Origin: an uncultured Lachnospiraceae bacterium
Lineage (GTDB): Bacteria; Bacillota; Clostridia; Lachnospirales; Lachnospiraceae
Length of the DNA: 64,000 bases
Reading direction: 5' to 3'
Assembly: GCA_947176065.1 (NCBI GenBank)
Contig: CAMWPB010000003.1
Coordinates: forward strand, 62,001 to 126,000
How positions within the stretch are numbered: position 1 is the stretch's first letter; each line of letters begins with the position of its first letter. The notes under the pieces are model-generated. The model was not told the origin of the DNA. It ran no database searches and saw only the letters and a program-made list of their open reading frames with translations. Shown in pieces: positions 43,749 to 52,813 of this stretch. Both the position numbers and the translations under genes were made by a program.

Positions 43749-46700
43749 TTATGCCGCCTCTTCCTTCTTTGCTTTAAGCAAATCCCCTGTATACGCCTCC
43801 GGGAGAAGCGCGTTCTGATCCGGCGCCGGATTCGGCTGTTCCGAAGCGCCTGTACCGCCGGACTGATACGGTATCACCGTGACTGCGAAAGTCGCAACAG
43901 GCTCTTTGGTAACCGTCGAAGTGGCCGTCACCGTAAAGCTTCCTGTCCTCGTTGTCGTAAGCTGCATTTCATAGCTGGAGGAAGAAGCCTTGATGGACGC
44001 CGCCTTTTTATCTCCCGAGGAGACCGCCCATTTCAACTTATCTGTTTCCAGCGTTCTTGCCAGCTTACTGATCTGGGCCATAAACACATAAGTTCCATTA
44101 TTTTCCAGAGTAATACCGGCTTCTGCATCATAATCAATCATTTCCCCTTCCGCATCCGGGTCTGCACGAAGCTTGTCAAGACTGACATAATTGATGGCGA
44201 TACTTCCCTCTGTGTTAAGCAGCGGTTTCTTTGTTGTAAATTTCTTTGCCTTGGAAGTCTTCTCATTGGTCTTGCCGCCTGCAACAAAATGTGTCGTAAC
44301 TGAAGCTTCATACGTTTTATTGCTGGACAGTCCTTTAACCCCGCATATCCAGGTCTTTCCCGACACACTTTCTGTAAACGTGCAGGTATAGGGATTTCCG
44401 GCCGTATCCGTCAATGCCGCTTCCACTGTTTCCCCGGTAACCTTATCCGTAATATGCAGCGTATAATACCTGCTGCCTGCCTGTACTTCCATTACAGCCG
44501 GACTTGGTTTAAATTCGATCTCCGCCGACGTATCTCTGACTGTAACCTTCCCGATGGATGCTGCCACCATATCCTTAATCTGGATTTTTGCCTTTGCCGT
44601 GGAATTGCCCATCTTAAAGGGCACTTCTATTTTATTGCCGCTCTTACCGCCAATCAGGGCTGCCGCCGTGATGACAGCATCCCGCGGATTCTGCGTTTGC
44701 GAATCCTCTGTCTCCGGGTAAGTAACGGCAAAGCAGCCGCTGTCGGTAATCGTCTTCACGACGGCCCCGAAGTCAACTCCATCCAGATTCACTCCTGCTG
44801 CCGTTCCCTTCAGATCCGTACCGATCAATTCCTTAACAGGAACGCTCTGCCCAATGGTAAGCGTCGTTGACTTATCCTTAAGCTGAGAGGGCGTTTTTAC
44901 TACCCTGACAATAATCTGTCCCGATGGCCGAATCATTCCGGACGCGTCCTTACCTGTCAGCATAATGACCGTCTGTCCCACCTGATTCCCCAATTTTAAT
45001 TTAGCCGGAGAGCCCGAGGCCACGCTCACGATCCCCCCATTGCCACTGGTAAACCTTACATTGCCAAACACCGGTTCCGGAGTCATTTTCTTTCCATCCC
45101 CGTCCAGCAGCTCATAGGTAACCTCCACTGCCTGATCCCGGTTAGCATCCGTCACTTCATACACCGGAGCAGTTTTATCTTCATTCTTGCATGAAATGAC
45201 TGTGCCGTCTTCTGACTTCAGCTGCAGGCGGATCGAATCAAATATGAGACTCTTTGTGGTAATTTTATCGCTTGTCATGCCGGAGAAAGCCACTGTAGAC
45301 GCCGCCGTTTTTGAGACATTTCTCACATAAAAGACATACGCCGTCTCCGCCTGCAGTCCATCCAGTATGACCGTACTGTCTTTTGCCGGGACAGAAACTG
45401 CAGACCAGCTTCCCGTTCCGAAGCTTTCCTTCAATCTCTCCAGCTTTTCCGTCTTCCCGGCATCCTCCAGAGATGCAAGGTCTGTCTCATTCATGCCCGC
45501 CTCGTTCATGGCATTTTCCACTACGGATTTCCAGTCTTTTTTATTCCTGCCAAAGATCGTTTCCCTGTAAGGGATGGCATAGACCTCCGTATACTGTCCC
45601 GTGGTATTTGCCTTCCAGCTCACGGTGACATTCTTATCTTTGACGGAAGCAATCTTAACGCCTGCGGGCGCGGGAAGCTCCTTTACCGTAATTTTTGCGG
45701 TTTTCGTAATGACATTTCCCGATTTGTCCACGGCCGATACCGTAATCTGCGCCGCACCCGGTTTCAAAGCTTTTAAAACACCTGTAATCCTGTTCACAGC
45801 AACCACATTTGCCGCATCGGAGGTGTAGTAAACCTGAATTTCATCCTGTTCGTATTTCTTCTTAAAAGTAATGTGGACATTCTGGTTCTGACCCACGTAC
45901 ATGGTGGACACCAATCCGTTAAATGCGATCGTTCCCGGAAGAAGCGCGCTCTCACTGCGGCTCTCCAAAGCGCTTTGTGCAGGAACGGAAACCGTCAGGG
46001 TCTGTACAAAGGCCAGCGGATTATCTCCGCCCCATCTGACTGTAAGATCCTTTTTAAAATTCTTTTCCACCGGCATCGCGAAGAAAATCCCGGAATTATT
46101 GTCCTCCACCTCCATATAACACGCTGCGCCGTCATTCCAGCCCGGTGTAAGCGTCTGCACCGCCCTTGTCACACCGTCGTCCGTTGTAACCGTAAGCGCC
46201 TTCGCCATCTCCGTCGCCTTAACGGATTCCGGCATATCCATCCGCAGGGCAATATAATTGCCCCTTTGCTCTTCTGCTCCCGCCGTCCATTTTACATGTT
46301 CGGAGTAGGCCACCGCCTCATATGTTACATCGATCGTTTTTCCGTCGCCGGACTTTTTCACAATCGGCGCAGAAAGCTCGATGTCATACTTATTTACCTC
46401 CTCTATACTTCCGCCGCTTTCCTTCCGGCTTTCCTTCTTTACCCCTGAAATATCGAGATCATAAAGCATCGCGTCATACTTGGATTCTTCACCCGCCGCG
46501 TCATAATCCACGCTGATCTTGACGCCGGGATCATTGCTGATATTTACAAGCAGTTTCACCGCTCCGCCATCCAAATCACTTTTACTGTAAACGGTCTCCT
46601 TTCGGATTCCCGCCTGACTGCTATAGCTGAGCGTGATTGTTCCGTCCTCGGTAAATTTAGCCGTATCGACCGAAAGCTTAAGGGCCAGAAAATAGCCGGA

Positions 46701-49034
46701 CGTGGGCATGCTTGCATCATATCCCAGATATTTACTGCATCCCTCCAGATACTTAACCGTTCCCGTCGCCTTAACTGCCGCACCGTTAATCACATAAGCG
46801 GCTGTCACCCGGTCGGCCGCTGCCGCCGTCAGGTTGCCGTCAATCGCCCGGATATCCTCACCGCTCAGACTCTCCACCGCTTTCAGTCCACTTATGCTCT
46901 CCACGGTTCCGGCATAAGACTCCTTCGGAATCTTCGACAAATATTCCTGCTGGAAAGCCGCTGTCCGATATTGGGACTGCAGAGTAGCCGGCTTAAAATC
47001 GTTTGTTCCCTTCAACAGCACGCCTGCATTGGTATCCACATAATACCAGGCGTCCCCCATCTGAACAATATTGTATGTATGTGCGTTGGCGTCCGTCCCC
47101 ATCAACACTCTGCAAGGTATACCAAGCTCTCTCACCAGCCTGTAGAATAACAGCGCATATCCCTGACAGGTAGCCTTCCCATTGATCAGCGCGGAATAGC
47201 AGGTGTGATAAATCGGCGTGGTCGTTCCGATATAGCTCACGTTGTTTCTGACATAGTTATAGGCCGCCCTGATCTTTTCATAGTCGCCGGCATTCTGGTA
47301 GTTGTACAGGGCCCCGCCTTCCTGACGGATAATCTGCCCAATCTTCTGGTCTACCTGCTCCTCCTGCGCTTTTGTGGTGATAAAGCTCGGCGTAACCGTA
47401 TATTTTTTCAGGTACTGCGAGTCAAAAACGAAGGTAGAGTCCTCCATCGTCAGCCATTCATTGAAAGATACGACAGAATTGGCATCCCCCATCGCCAACA
47501 GCAGGTAATCCCCCTCATTGGGTTTCATACCTTCCCGCTCTCTGTGAAAATCGAAGATGTCCTCAAAGTCCAGATTCGGATGAGCCGGATTACTTGATGT
47601 ATTCCACCACTCATACCCGCCTGTCGCATACAGAACCGCTTCTTCACGCGCAGCCATCGTATCCCGAATGGCCTGACAGAGGGTCGCCCTGTCTGTATAC
47701 AGTCCGTCAACTGCAGGCGGCGTATAGGAACCGTCTCCCTCCTCGATATGAACCGGAATCTGCCATACAAACTGCCCCACCTGAGAATGACTCATATTCA
47801 TAATCAGATAATAGGAGTCACTGGAGGCAGTACCGGGCAATGCTGTCATAGTTACATGGCAGTCGTTCATCATCCCCTCATTCAAATTCATATCCGGGAC
47901 AAACTGTATCTTGTCATTCCCCAATTTGGACTGATCAATCGCTCCGCTGTTTACAGCGTCATAAATTTCCTGACCGGTATAATATCGGGGACAGAGATAC
48001 CAGCCCGTATAATATTCCCCCTGTAACTCAACCGCCCCGCTTCCATCCGCCTTAACGCCATGCAGACGTAAAGATACGGGTTCGCCTTCCTTTATGTTAA
48101 GCGCATTCAGTTGAGTCCCCTTATCGTCCGTAACATACACCCCTGTGTAATCAAGCTCCGCTCCCGGATAGGGATAGCCGGACGCATAGTAGTATTTTCC
48201 CTCATTACTGATCCGCTCAGGTACACTCTCACGCAGTTCCACACCTTTCTTAATACCGTCCTCTATTAAATCCTGTTCATAAACAAGACTGACTCCATAA
48301 TAATAGGTGTCGTTGACAACCTCTCCCGTTTTTCTGACAGTGTTATCTTTGTAAGAAAAAATGTCGGCAGTCTCCGTTGTCTCCTGCAATGTCTGGTCAT
48401 TCCAGGGACCGCCTGCATTAGTTGAGCGGTATATTTTGAAATATCGGGCTGTGCCTGTAGCTGAATCGTTCGCTTTGTGCCCCCAATTCAACTCAATCAT
48501 TCCATATTCCTGCCGCAGTGTCAGGCCGGTTATCTCCCACTCTGTCCCGCCCTGTACAATCTCCCCGTCCGTCAGCGGTTCTGTCTGCGACATCGTCTCC
48601 AGCCCGTCGGCAATACTCACCGGCATATCCTCTTCCGGCACGTCTTCCGACGGCAGCGCTTCTTCCGGCATATTCTCCCCCGGTATTTCTTCTTCCGGCA
48701 CATCCGCCGGGTCTTCCTCCGCTCCCGCCTCCTGCTTCGTTTCCCCGTCTGCATCATCCGCGGGCGGCTGTTCCGTATCTTCTACCGGCTCCTCCCCTGT
48801 GCCGTCATCCGGCTTCTCAGGCACTTCCTCCTCCGGTGTCTCCGTGCCGTCATCCGTCCCGCTCTCTGCTCCCGAAAGATTTTCACTTTCGTTCCTGTCC
48901 GTCTCCTCCGCTGCAGGATCTGCATTTGTTTCCATGTCCTCCACGGATGCCGCTTCAGCCGCGGAAACTGCCGCCGGACTCTCTATGATCATACATGCGG
49001 CCAGCAGCACTGCAAGAATACGTCTTTTCCCCAT
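43749..49034 (-). CDS. Large secreted protein with transglutaminase-like, Ig-like and Fn3 domains
   Basis: A 1761-residue exported protein starting at MGKRRILAVLLAACMII; AAGGAG upstream supports this ATG over one eight codons earlier. The signal peptide ends near residue 26. Residues 30-150 are an acidic Pro/Glu-rich spacer with degenerate PEE repeats. A Fn3-like domain (~165-260) and a beta region follow, then a transglutaminase-like domain with Cys ~622 (KATCQGYALL), His ~651 (ANAHTYNIV) and Asp ~666 (WYYVDTN), a complete triad. Further on are a Big_2 bacterial Ig domain (~1020-1100) and Fn3-type domains. No LPxTG, SLH or choline-binding anchor is seen at the C-terminus (KAKKEEAA). Likely cell-surface or secreted; a protease or crosslinking role is possible. 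Confidence 0.87.
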   Translation of the reverse strand: MGKRRILAVLLAACMIIESPAAVSAAEAASVEDMETNADPAAEETDRNESENLSGAESGTDDGTETPEEEVPEKPDDGTGEEPVEDTEQPPADDADGETKQEAGAEEDPADVPEEEIPGENMPEEALPSEDVPEEDMPVSIADGLETMSQTEPLTDGEIVQGGTEWEITGLTLRQEYGMIELNWGHKANDSATGTARYFKIYRSTNAGGPWNDQTLQETTETADIFSYKDNTVRKTGEVVNDTYYYGVSLVYEQDLIEDGIKKGVELRESVPERISNEGKYYYASGYPYPGAELDYTGVYVTDDKGTQLNALNIKEGEPVSLRLHGVKADGSGAVELQGEYYTGWYLCPRYYTGQEIYDAVNSGAIDQSKLGNDKIQFVPDMNLNEGMMNDCHVTMTALPGTASSDSYYLIMNMSHSQVGQFVWQIPVHIEEGDGSYTPPAVDGLYTDRATLCQAIRDTMAAREEAVLYATGGYEWWNTSSNPAHPNLDFEDIFDFHREREGMKPNEGDYLLLAMGDANSVVSFNEWLTMEDSTFVFDSQYLKKYTVTPSFITTKAQEEQVDQKIGQIIRQEGGALYNYQNAGDYEKIRAAYNYVRNNVSYIGTTTPIYHTCYSALINGKATCQGYALLFYRLVRELGIPCRVLMGTDANAHTYNIVQMGDAWYYVDTNAGVLLKGTNDFKPATLQSQYRTAAFQQEYLSKIPKESYAGTVESISGLKAVESLSGEDIRAIDGNLTAAAADRVTAAYVINGAAVKATGTVKYLEGCSKYLGYDASMPTSGYFLALKLSVDTAKFTEDGTITLSYSSQAGIRKETVYSKSDLDGGAVKLLVNISNDPGVKISVDYDAAGEESKYDAMLYDLDISGVKKESRKESGGSIEEVNKYDIELSAPIVKKSGDGKTIDVTYEAVAYSEHVKWTAGAEEQRGNYIALRMDMPESVKATEMAKALTVTTDDGVTRAVQTLTPGWNDGAACYMEVEDNNSGIFFAMPVEKNFKKDLTVRWGGDNPLAFVQTLTVSVPAQSALESRSESALLPGTIAFNGLVSTMYVGQNQNVHITFKKKYEQDEIQVYYTSDAANVVAVNRITGVLKALKPGAAQITVSAVDKSGNVITKTAKITVKELPAPAGVKIASVKDKNVTVSWKANTTGQYTEVYAIPYRETIFGRNKKDWKSVVENAMNEAGMNETDLASLEDAGKTEKLERLKESFGTGSWSAVSVPAKDSTVILDGLQAETAYVFYVRNVSKTAASTVAFSGMTSDKITTKSLIFDSIRLQLKSEDGTVISCKNEDKTAPVYEVTDANRDQAVEVTYELLDGDGKKMTPEPVFGNVRFTSGNGGIVSVASGSPAKLKLGNQVGQTVIMLTGKDASGMIRPSGQIIVRVVKTPSQLKDKSTTLTIGQSVPVKELIGTDLKGTAAGVNLDGVDFGAVVKTITDSGCFAVTYPETEDSQTQNPRDAVITAAALIGGKSGNKIEVPFKMGNSTAKAKIQIKDMVAASIGKVTVRDTSAEIEFKPSPAVMEVQAGSRYYTLHITDKVTGETVEAALTDTAGNPYTCTFTESVSGKTWICGVKGLSSNKTYEASVTTHFVAGGKTNEKTSKAKKFTTKKPLLNTEGSIAINYVSLDKLRADPDAEGEMIDYDAEAGITLENNGTYVFMAQISKLARTLETDKLKWAVSSGDKKAASIKASSSSYEMQLTTTRTGSFTVTATSTVTKEPVATFAVTVIPYQSGGTGASEQPNPAPDQNALLPEAYTGDLLKAKKEEAA

Positions 49035-49124
49035 CTTCCTTCTCCTTCCCACCCTCATTTACGAAATTTCTGAACCCCTTGTTCTGCACTACATTATACT
49101 ATAAAAACAGCCGCCGTAAAAAAA

Positions 49125-49793
49125 TTATTCCCGCAGCTTCCCGGCAAAATATTCCATCACCTGAAACAAATCCGCAAACACCGCCTCGCTTAAGTCCCGC
49201 ATCTCCTCCGTCGCCGGTGTCAGATCGGGCACCATGATGGGATGCATTCCCGCGCTGTGCGCCGAGCGGATACCGTTGTAGGAATCCTCGATGGCATATG
49301 TATTTCCGGGCAGAACGCCCATGCGTTCGCAGGTCATCAGATAAATATCCGGGGCAGGCTTGCTGTTCTTTAAAAGATCGCCGCCCACCACCACCTGAAA
49401 ATATTCATAGAGCCCTGCTGCCTGCAGCTCCTGTGTGACAACGGCAAGTCTGGTGGAGGAGGCAAGCCCCATGGGAACCTTTTTTTCCGACAGATATTTC
49501 ATCAGTTCCCCCGCGCCCGGTTTCACGGGGATGCCCTCTTTATCAGCAATCTCATGGAACAGCACGGAGCTTTCTTCACTGAATTTTTCATAAGGAAAAT
49601 CTTCCCCGTAATGCGCAAAAACAATCTCCTGTGTGCGAACCTTGTTTGTCCCGATGCACCGCATGAATACCTCCCGGATATCAGGGATTCCATGCGTTTC
49701 GCCGACACGTTCCCAGCAGTCTAAAACCAGTCTTTCGGTGTCAAAAATAGTGCCGTCCATGTCAAAAATCACTGAGATATCCGATTGTAACAT
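49125..49793 (-). CDS. HAD-superfamily phosphatase, beta-phosphoglucomutase-like
   Basis: A 222-residue HAD hydrolase starting at MLQSDISVIFDMDGTIFDTE; AGGAGG lies 5 bases upstream, and the longer open frame overlaps the upstream gene. FDMDGTIFD supplies the nucleophile and acid/base aspartates, LASST is motif II, SKPAPDIYL contains the motif III lysine, and IEDSYNGIRSA is motif IV. The cap insertion after residue 15 is the small helical type of beta-PGM and sugar phosphatases. The substrate is not identifiable. It begins 18 bp after the 846-residue protein gene. Confidence 0.9.
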   Translation of the reverse strand: MLQSDISVIFDMDGTIFDTERLVLDCWERVGETHGIPDIREVFMRCIGTNKVRTQEIVFAHYGEDFPYEKFSEESSVLFHEIADKEGIPVKPGAGELMKYLSEKKVPMGLASSTRLAVVTQELQAAGLYEYFQVVVGGDLLKNSKPAPDIYLMTCERMGVLPGNTYAIEDSYNGIRSAHSAGMHPIMVPDLTPATEEMRDLSEAVFADLFQVMEYFAGKLRE

Positions 49794-49810
49794 ACACGCC
49801 TCCTTGTCCT

Positions 49811-52351
49811 TTACTCTTTTCTGATATAAGAAATAAACTGATTGCCGTTCTCTTTCAGCCATTCCGCCGAATCGTTCATGCCTCTTTTTTCCAGTGTTCC
49901 CGCCACCGGGTCCATCACCACAATGTTCAGCTCGTTAAAACCTGTGATCAACACCGCGCTGCCGTCTTCCAGCATGGCCAGCACCGGAATATCCTTATTC
50001 ACATAGTACAGAACCGCGTCCAGACTGCATCCCGACAGATCCAGTATCGTACAGTTCTGTAGATCGCTTTCCAGAATATCCATCACCGTATCTCCCTGAT
50101 TCAGGCGTCTCTGCGTATTTCTGGAAATCCCCTCATATTTTAAAATCGTGTTGAGGCAGACCGCAACCGAACTCTCATTCTCCCTCATCTCTTCCTCAGT
50201 AATCGCCATGATCTGATTGCGGGTGCTTCTGGTTTCCCTGCGCCACACATAGTCCCCGTCGTCGTCCACCACCACACCGGCCACGCGGTAGGCCAGTTCT
50301 ACCGCCCTGCCCGGATTGACATAAAGGTTTTCTATGCCGTTCTTTCCATACACATAGAAATAGTTCTCCGAAGGGCCTTCACCCAGCTCTCCCACCGAAC
50401 GATTGCCCTCAAACAGAATCTCCTTAGGCGTCAAAAGTTTTAACCCCTTAGCGTCTATCTCATCCTTCACCGTTATCTGACAGATGGTTTCATAGGTTTC
50501 GGTAACTGCAAAACTCAGCACATTATTGCCGCTCCTGAGTTCTTCCGTGTTCATAATCTGGTCGTCCAGAGTAGGCACATAACTTTCGCTCTCTTCATCG
50601 TACACAACTCTGGAAAGCGTGAGCTGATTTTCCGAAATCTCGCTTTCCACCACATAAACATTGTCTTTCTGGTAAGTCTTTAATACGCTGCCGTCGTCGC
50701 TCTGAATTTTCAGGCAGTACATGGGGAAGGTCGTAATACCCGTACTGTTCTCCCGGACATCCCGCTTCCTGGCAAGACCGTATATCAGATCTTCTCCCAT
50801 AAAGCCCACCACCGAGATATATTCACCCGCTCCCGCCTCAATCTTTGTCTGCTTCTGCGTATTCAGATTCATCAGAATAAGATCGGTAGCCGCGTAGAGA
50901 TCATCACCCGCCTGCCACACAAGCATCTTATTGGACTCTGACACATGGTAACCGCCCTCTTTCAGACCTGTCACTACCGTCTGGATCGACAGAGTGCGGA
51001 TGTCCACCGCATACACGCTGCCATCCAGCATAAAATAATAAACGCCCGTCCTGCTCAGATAGGAAAGCTCCTCAATATCCGTCTTTAATAATTCGTAAGA
51101 CTTATCGTAAGGAATGTACGTCAGCTCCTCCACGGTATTCGTCATACTGTTATAGGCATAAAGCACCACGCCCACACAGCCCTCATGCCGCCCTCTGTTC
51201 ATATATCCGTAGACCAGAAACAGAATATTACCAGTCTCGTCCACTGTCAGCACCCGGATATCGTGCCTGTCGTATGCGCATCTTGCGTCCCGAAGCTCTT
51301 CCGTATTGCCATAAAAGCTGAAAAGTCTGGCCAGTTTATTGTCCGTCACATTATAGCTGTACAGCTTATCAGCCACCGTAAAGGCAAATACGTTGCCGCC
51401 ATCGCTCTCCTTAAGCGCCACCTCTTCCCCTGTAATCCCGAGCACAATCTTGTCATTGATATAGACGTCAGCCTTCTCGTCAAAGACCTGCTCCATGGTT
51501 CTCTCAAAGTCAAGAAGATACATGCGGTCCGGCGTGTAGCGAATTCTGTAAAACTCGTTTATCCGATAGTAGTCTGTCTTTTTCCCGTTCCTTATATTCA
51601 CCAGATATTCCAGGTTAAAGGAGCCTGTCTGCTCCGCAAGCTCTCTGATAATAATACATGGATCTGTCACTCTCTTTACCGGCAGTTCTCCCCACGTCAC
51701 CTGATTGAAGCTGGAATGAATCGTGACCTTGTGGAAAGTGCTATTATCCCCCTCCGCATTGGATTCCAGATACTTCGTCAGTTCAGCCGCTGCTTCCCTG
51801 TCAAACGTACGCTCATGGAAGTCCATAATATAATCCAGTTTTTCAATGACATGCAGCGACTCGCTTAAAATAATTCTGGAATAATATCTGATCTGCGTAC
51901 TGTTTTGCGGCGTAACGAGAAAAACCAGCATATACTCAATGTCATTCTCGATCAGATCCTTTAAGGTGATGGAAAAGGAAATCTCGTCCTCATTTACCTG
52001 ATAGTCATCCACAGGAGTGCTCTCCACCAGCCGTTCTCCGTCAAGACTTCTCACCTCGAATCCGATCGAGTCGATTCCCCGTCCGTAAGTGTCTATTTTT
52101 ACATCTATTTTGCGATCCTCCCCGATGGGGTGGAGGTTGTCCCTCAGATAGGCGCATTCCATACTCTGGGCATAGCCATGCAGACTTCCTACCCTGTACG
52201 CGCCCACATACATGGACAGCACAGGGTAAGTCGCCTCACCCATTTCGGTCGTCATATCCGTATTTCCCTGATTCATTACCCTACTTAAAACCATCAGCGC
52301 AAGCGCAAAAATGCATCCCAGCAAAAGGCCCTTTATGATTGCTCTCTTCAT
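49811..52351 (-). CDS. Membrane-anchored protein with degenerate C39-like C-terminal domain
   Basis: An 846-residue protein with an N-terminal signal-anchor (7-24) and no other membrane segment, so most of it lies outside the cell. Residues ~40-170 are beta-rich, ~230-620 have repeated beta-strand motifs resembling a beta-propeller (VFAFTVADKLYSYNVTDNK, GSVYAVDIRTL, DDLYAATDLILMNL). Residues ~690-846 resemble a C39 peptidase-like fold: LDLSGCSLDAVLYYVNKDIPVLAML then GSAVLITGFNELNIVVMDP. The Cys is present but the His expected before VLITG is Ala, so it is probably non-catalytic. It follows the 124-residue gene by 18 bp. No family name can be given. Confidence 0.75.
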   Translation of the reverse strand: MKRAIIKGLLLGCIFALALMVLSRVMNQGNTDMTTEMGEATYPVLSMYVGAYRVGSLHGYAQSMECAYLRDNLHPIGEDRKIDVKIDTYGRGIDSIGFEVRSLDGERLVESTPVDDYQVNEDEISFSITLKDLIENDIEYMLVFLVTPQNSTQIRYYSRIILSESLHVIEKLDYIMDFHERTFDREAAAELTKYLESNAEGDNSTFHKVTIHSSFNQVTWGELPVKRVTDPCIIIRELAEQTGSFNLEYLVNIRNGKKTDYYRINEFYRIRYTPDRMYLLDFERTMEQVFDEKADVYINDKIVLGITGEEVALKESDGGNVFAFTVADKLYSYNVTDNKLARLFSFYGNTEELRDARCAYDRHDIRVLTVDETGNILFLVYGYMNRGRHEGCVGVVLYAYNSMTNTVEELTYIPYDKSYELLKTDIEELSYLSRTGVYYFMLDGSVYAVDIRTLSIQTVVTGLKEGGYHVSESNKMLVWQAGDDLYAATDLILMNLNTQKQTKIEAGAGEYISVVGFMGEDLIYGLARKRDVRENSTGITTFPMYCLKIQSDDGSVLKTYQKDNVYVVESEISENQLTLSRVVYDEESESYVPTLDDQIMNTEELRSGNNVLSFAVTETYETICQITVKDEIDAKGLKLLTPKEILFEGNRSVGELGEGPSENYFYVYGKNGIENLYVNPGRAVELAYRVAGVVVDDDGDYVWRRETRSTRNQIMAITEEEMRENESSVAVCLNTILKYEGISRNTQRRLNQGDTVMDILESDLQNCTILDLSGCSLDAVLYYVNKDIPVLAMLEDGSAVLITGFNELNIVVMDPVAGTLEKRGMNDSAEWLKENGNQFISYIRKE

Positions 52352-52369
52352 GTATTTCTAATTCCTCTG

Positions 52370-52744
52370 TCAAAACTTTAAAATCCCGTTTTGATTCATA
52401 TGGCGTTTTTTATAGATCTCACCGCACAGCAGCACCTGAACAAATTCCGTGATCCGATCCCAATCCTGCTTTGCAGTCTCCGCGTTCTCAGCCTGCTTTA
52501 ATTTGTCCACAACGACCTGTGTCAGCCGGTAAATCTGCCACTTGTCGGGAAATTCATCATAAATCATACTGCCTTCATAGTCTAACCGATCCAGAATCCC
52601 TGCAATCACCTTCTGGTATTTCTTTGCCTCCGCCGGATACATCTCCTGCAGATATTCCAGATCCCGTGTCACCGTATCCTGCTCCTGATAAAAGAGCGGC
52701 ATCGGATAAGCCATGTAAAACGGTAAAATTCTCGATTGTCTCAT
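52370..52744 (-). CDS. Small protein of unknown function, 124 residues
   Basis: Begins MRQSRILPFYMAYPMPLFYQEQ and is mainly helical, with basic and acidic patches and no membrane segment or signal peptide. It lies 18 bp upstream of the 846-residue membrane-anchored protein gene and 69 bp downstream of the chemotaxis receptor gene end on the other side, so it probably shares an operon with the former. GGTGAG precedes the ATG at a short distance. I do not recognise the family. Confidence 0.7.
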   Translation of the reverse strand: MRQSRILPFYMAYPMPLFYQEQDTVTRDLEYLQEMYPAEAKKYQKVIAGILDRLDYEGSMIYDEFPDKWQIYRLTQVVVDKLKQAENAETAKQDWDRITEFVQVLLCGEIYKKRHMNQNGILKF

Positions 52745-52813
52745 ATACTCACCATGATAATCAGTCGCTTTATGTTATCATATGGCGAGACTGCCGGAAT
52801 GTGAAAATCGCTG

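Noticed and set aside
48361..49104. Ser-rich plus-strand open frame opposite the start of the large surface protein
   Set aside because: The Ser/Ala repeats are the complement of the acidic Pro/Glu-rich spacer of the secreted protein.
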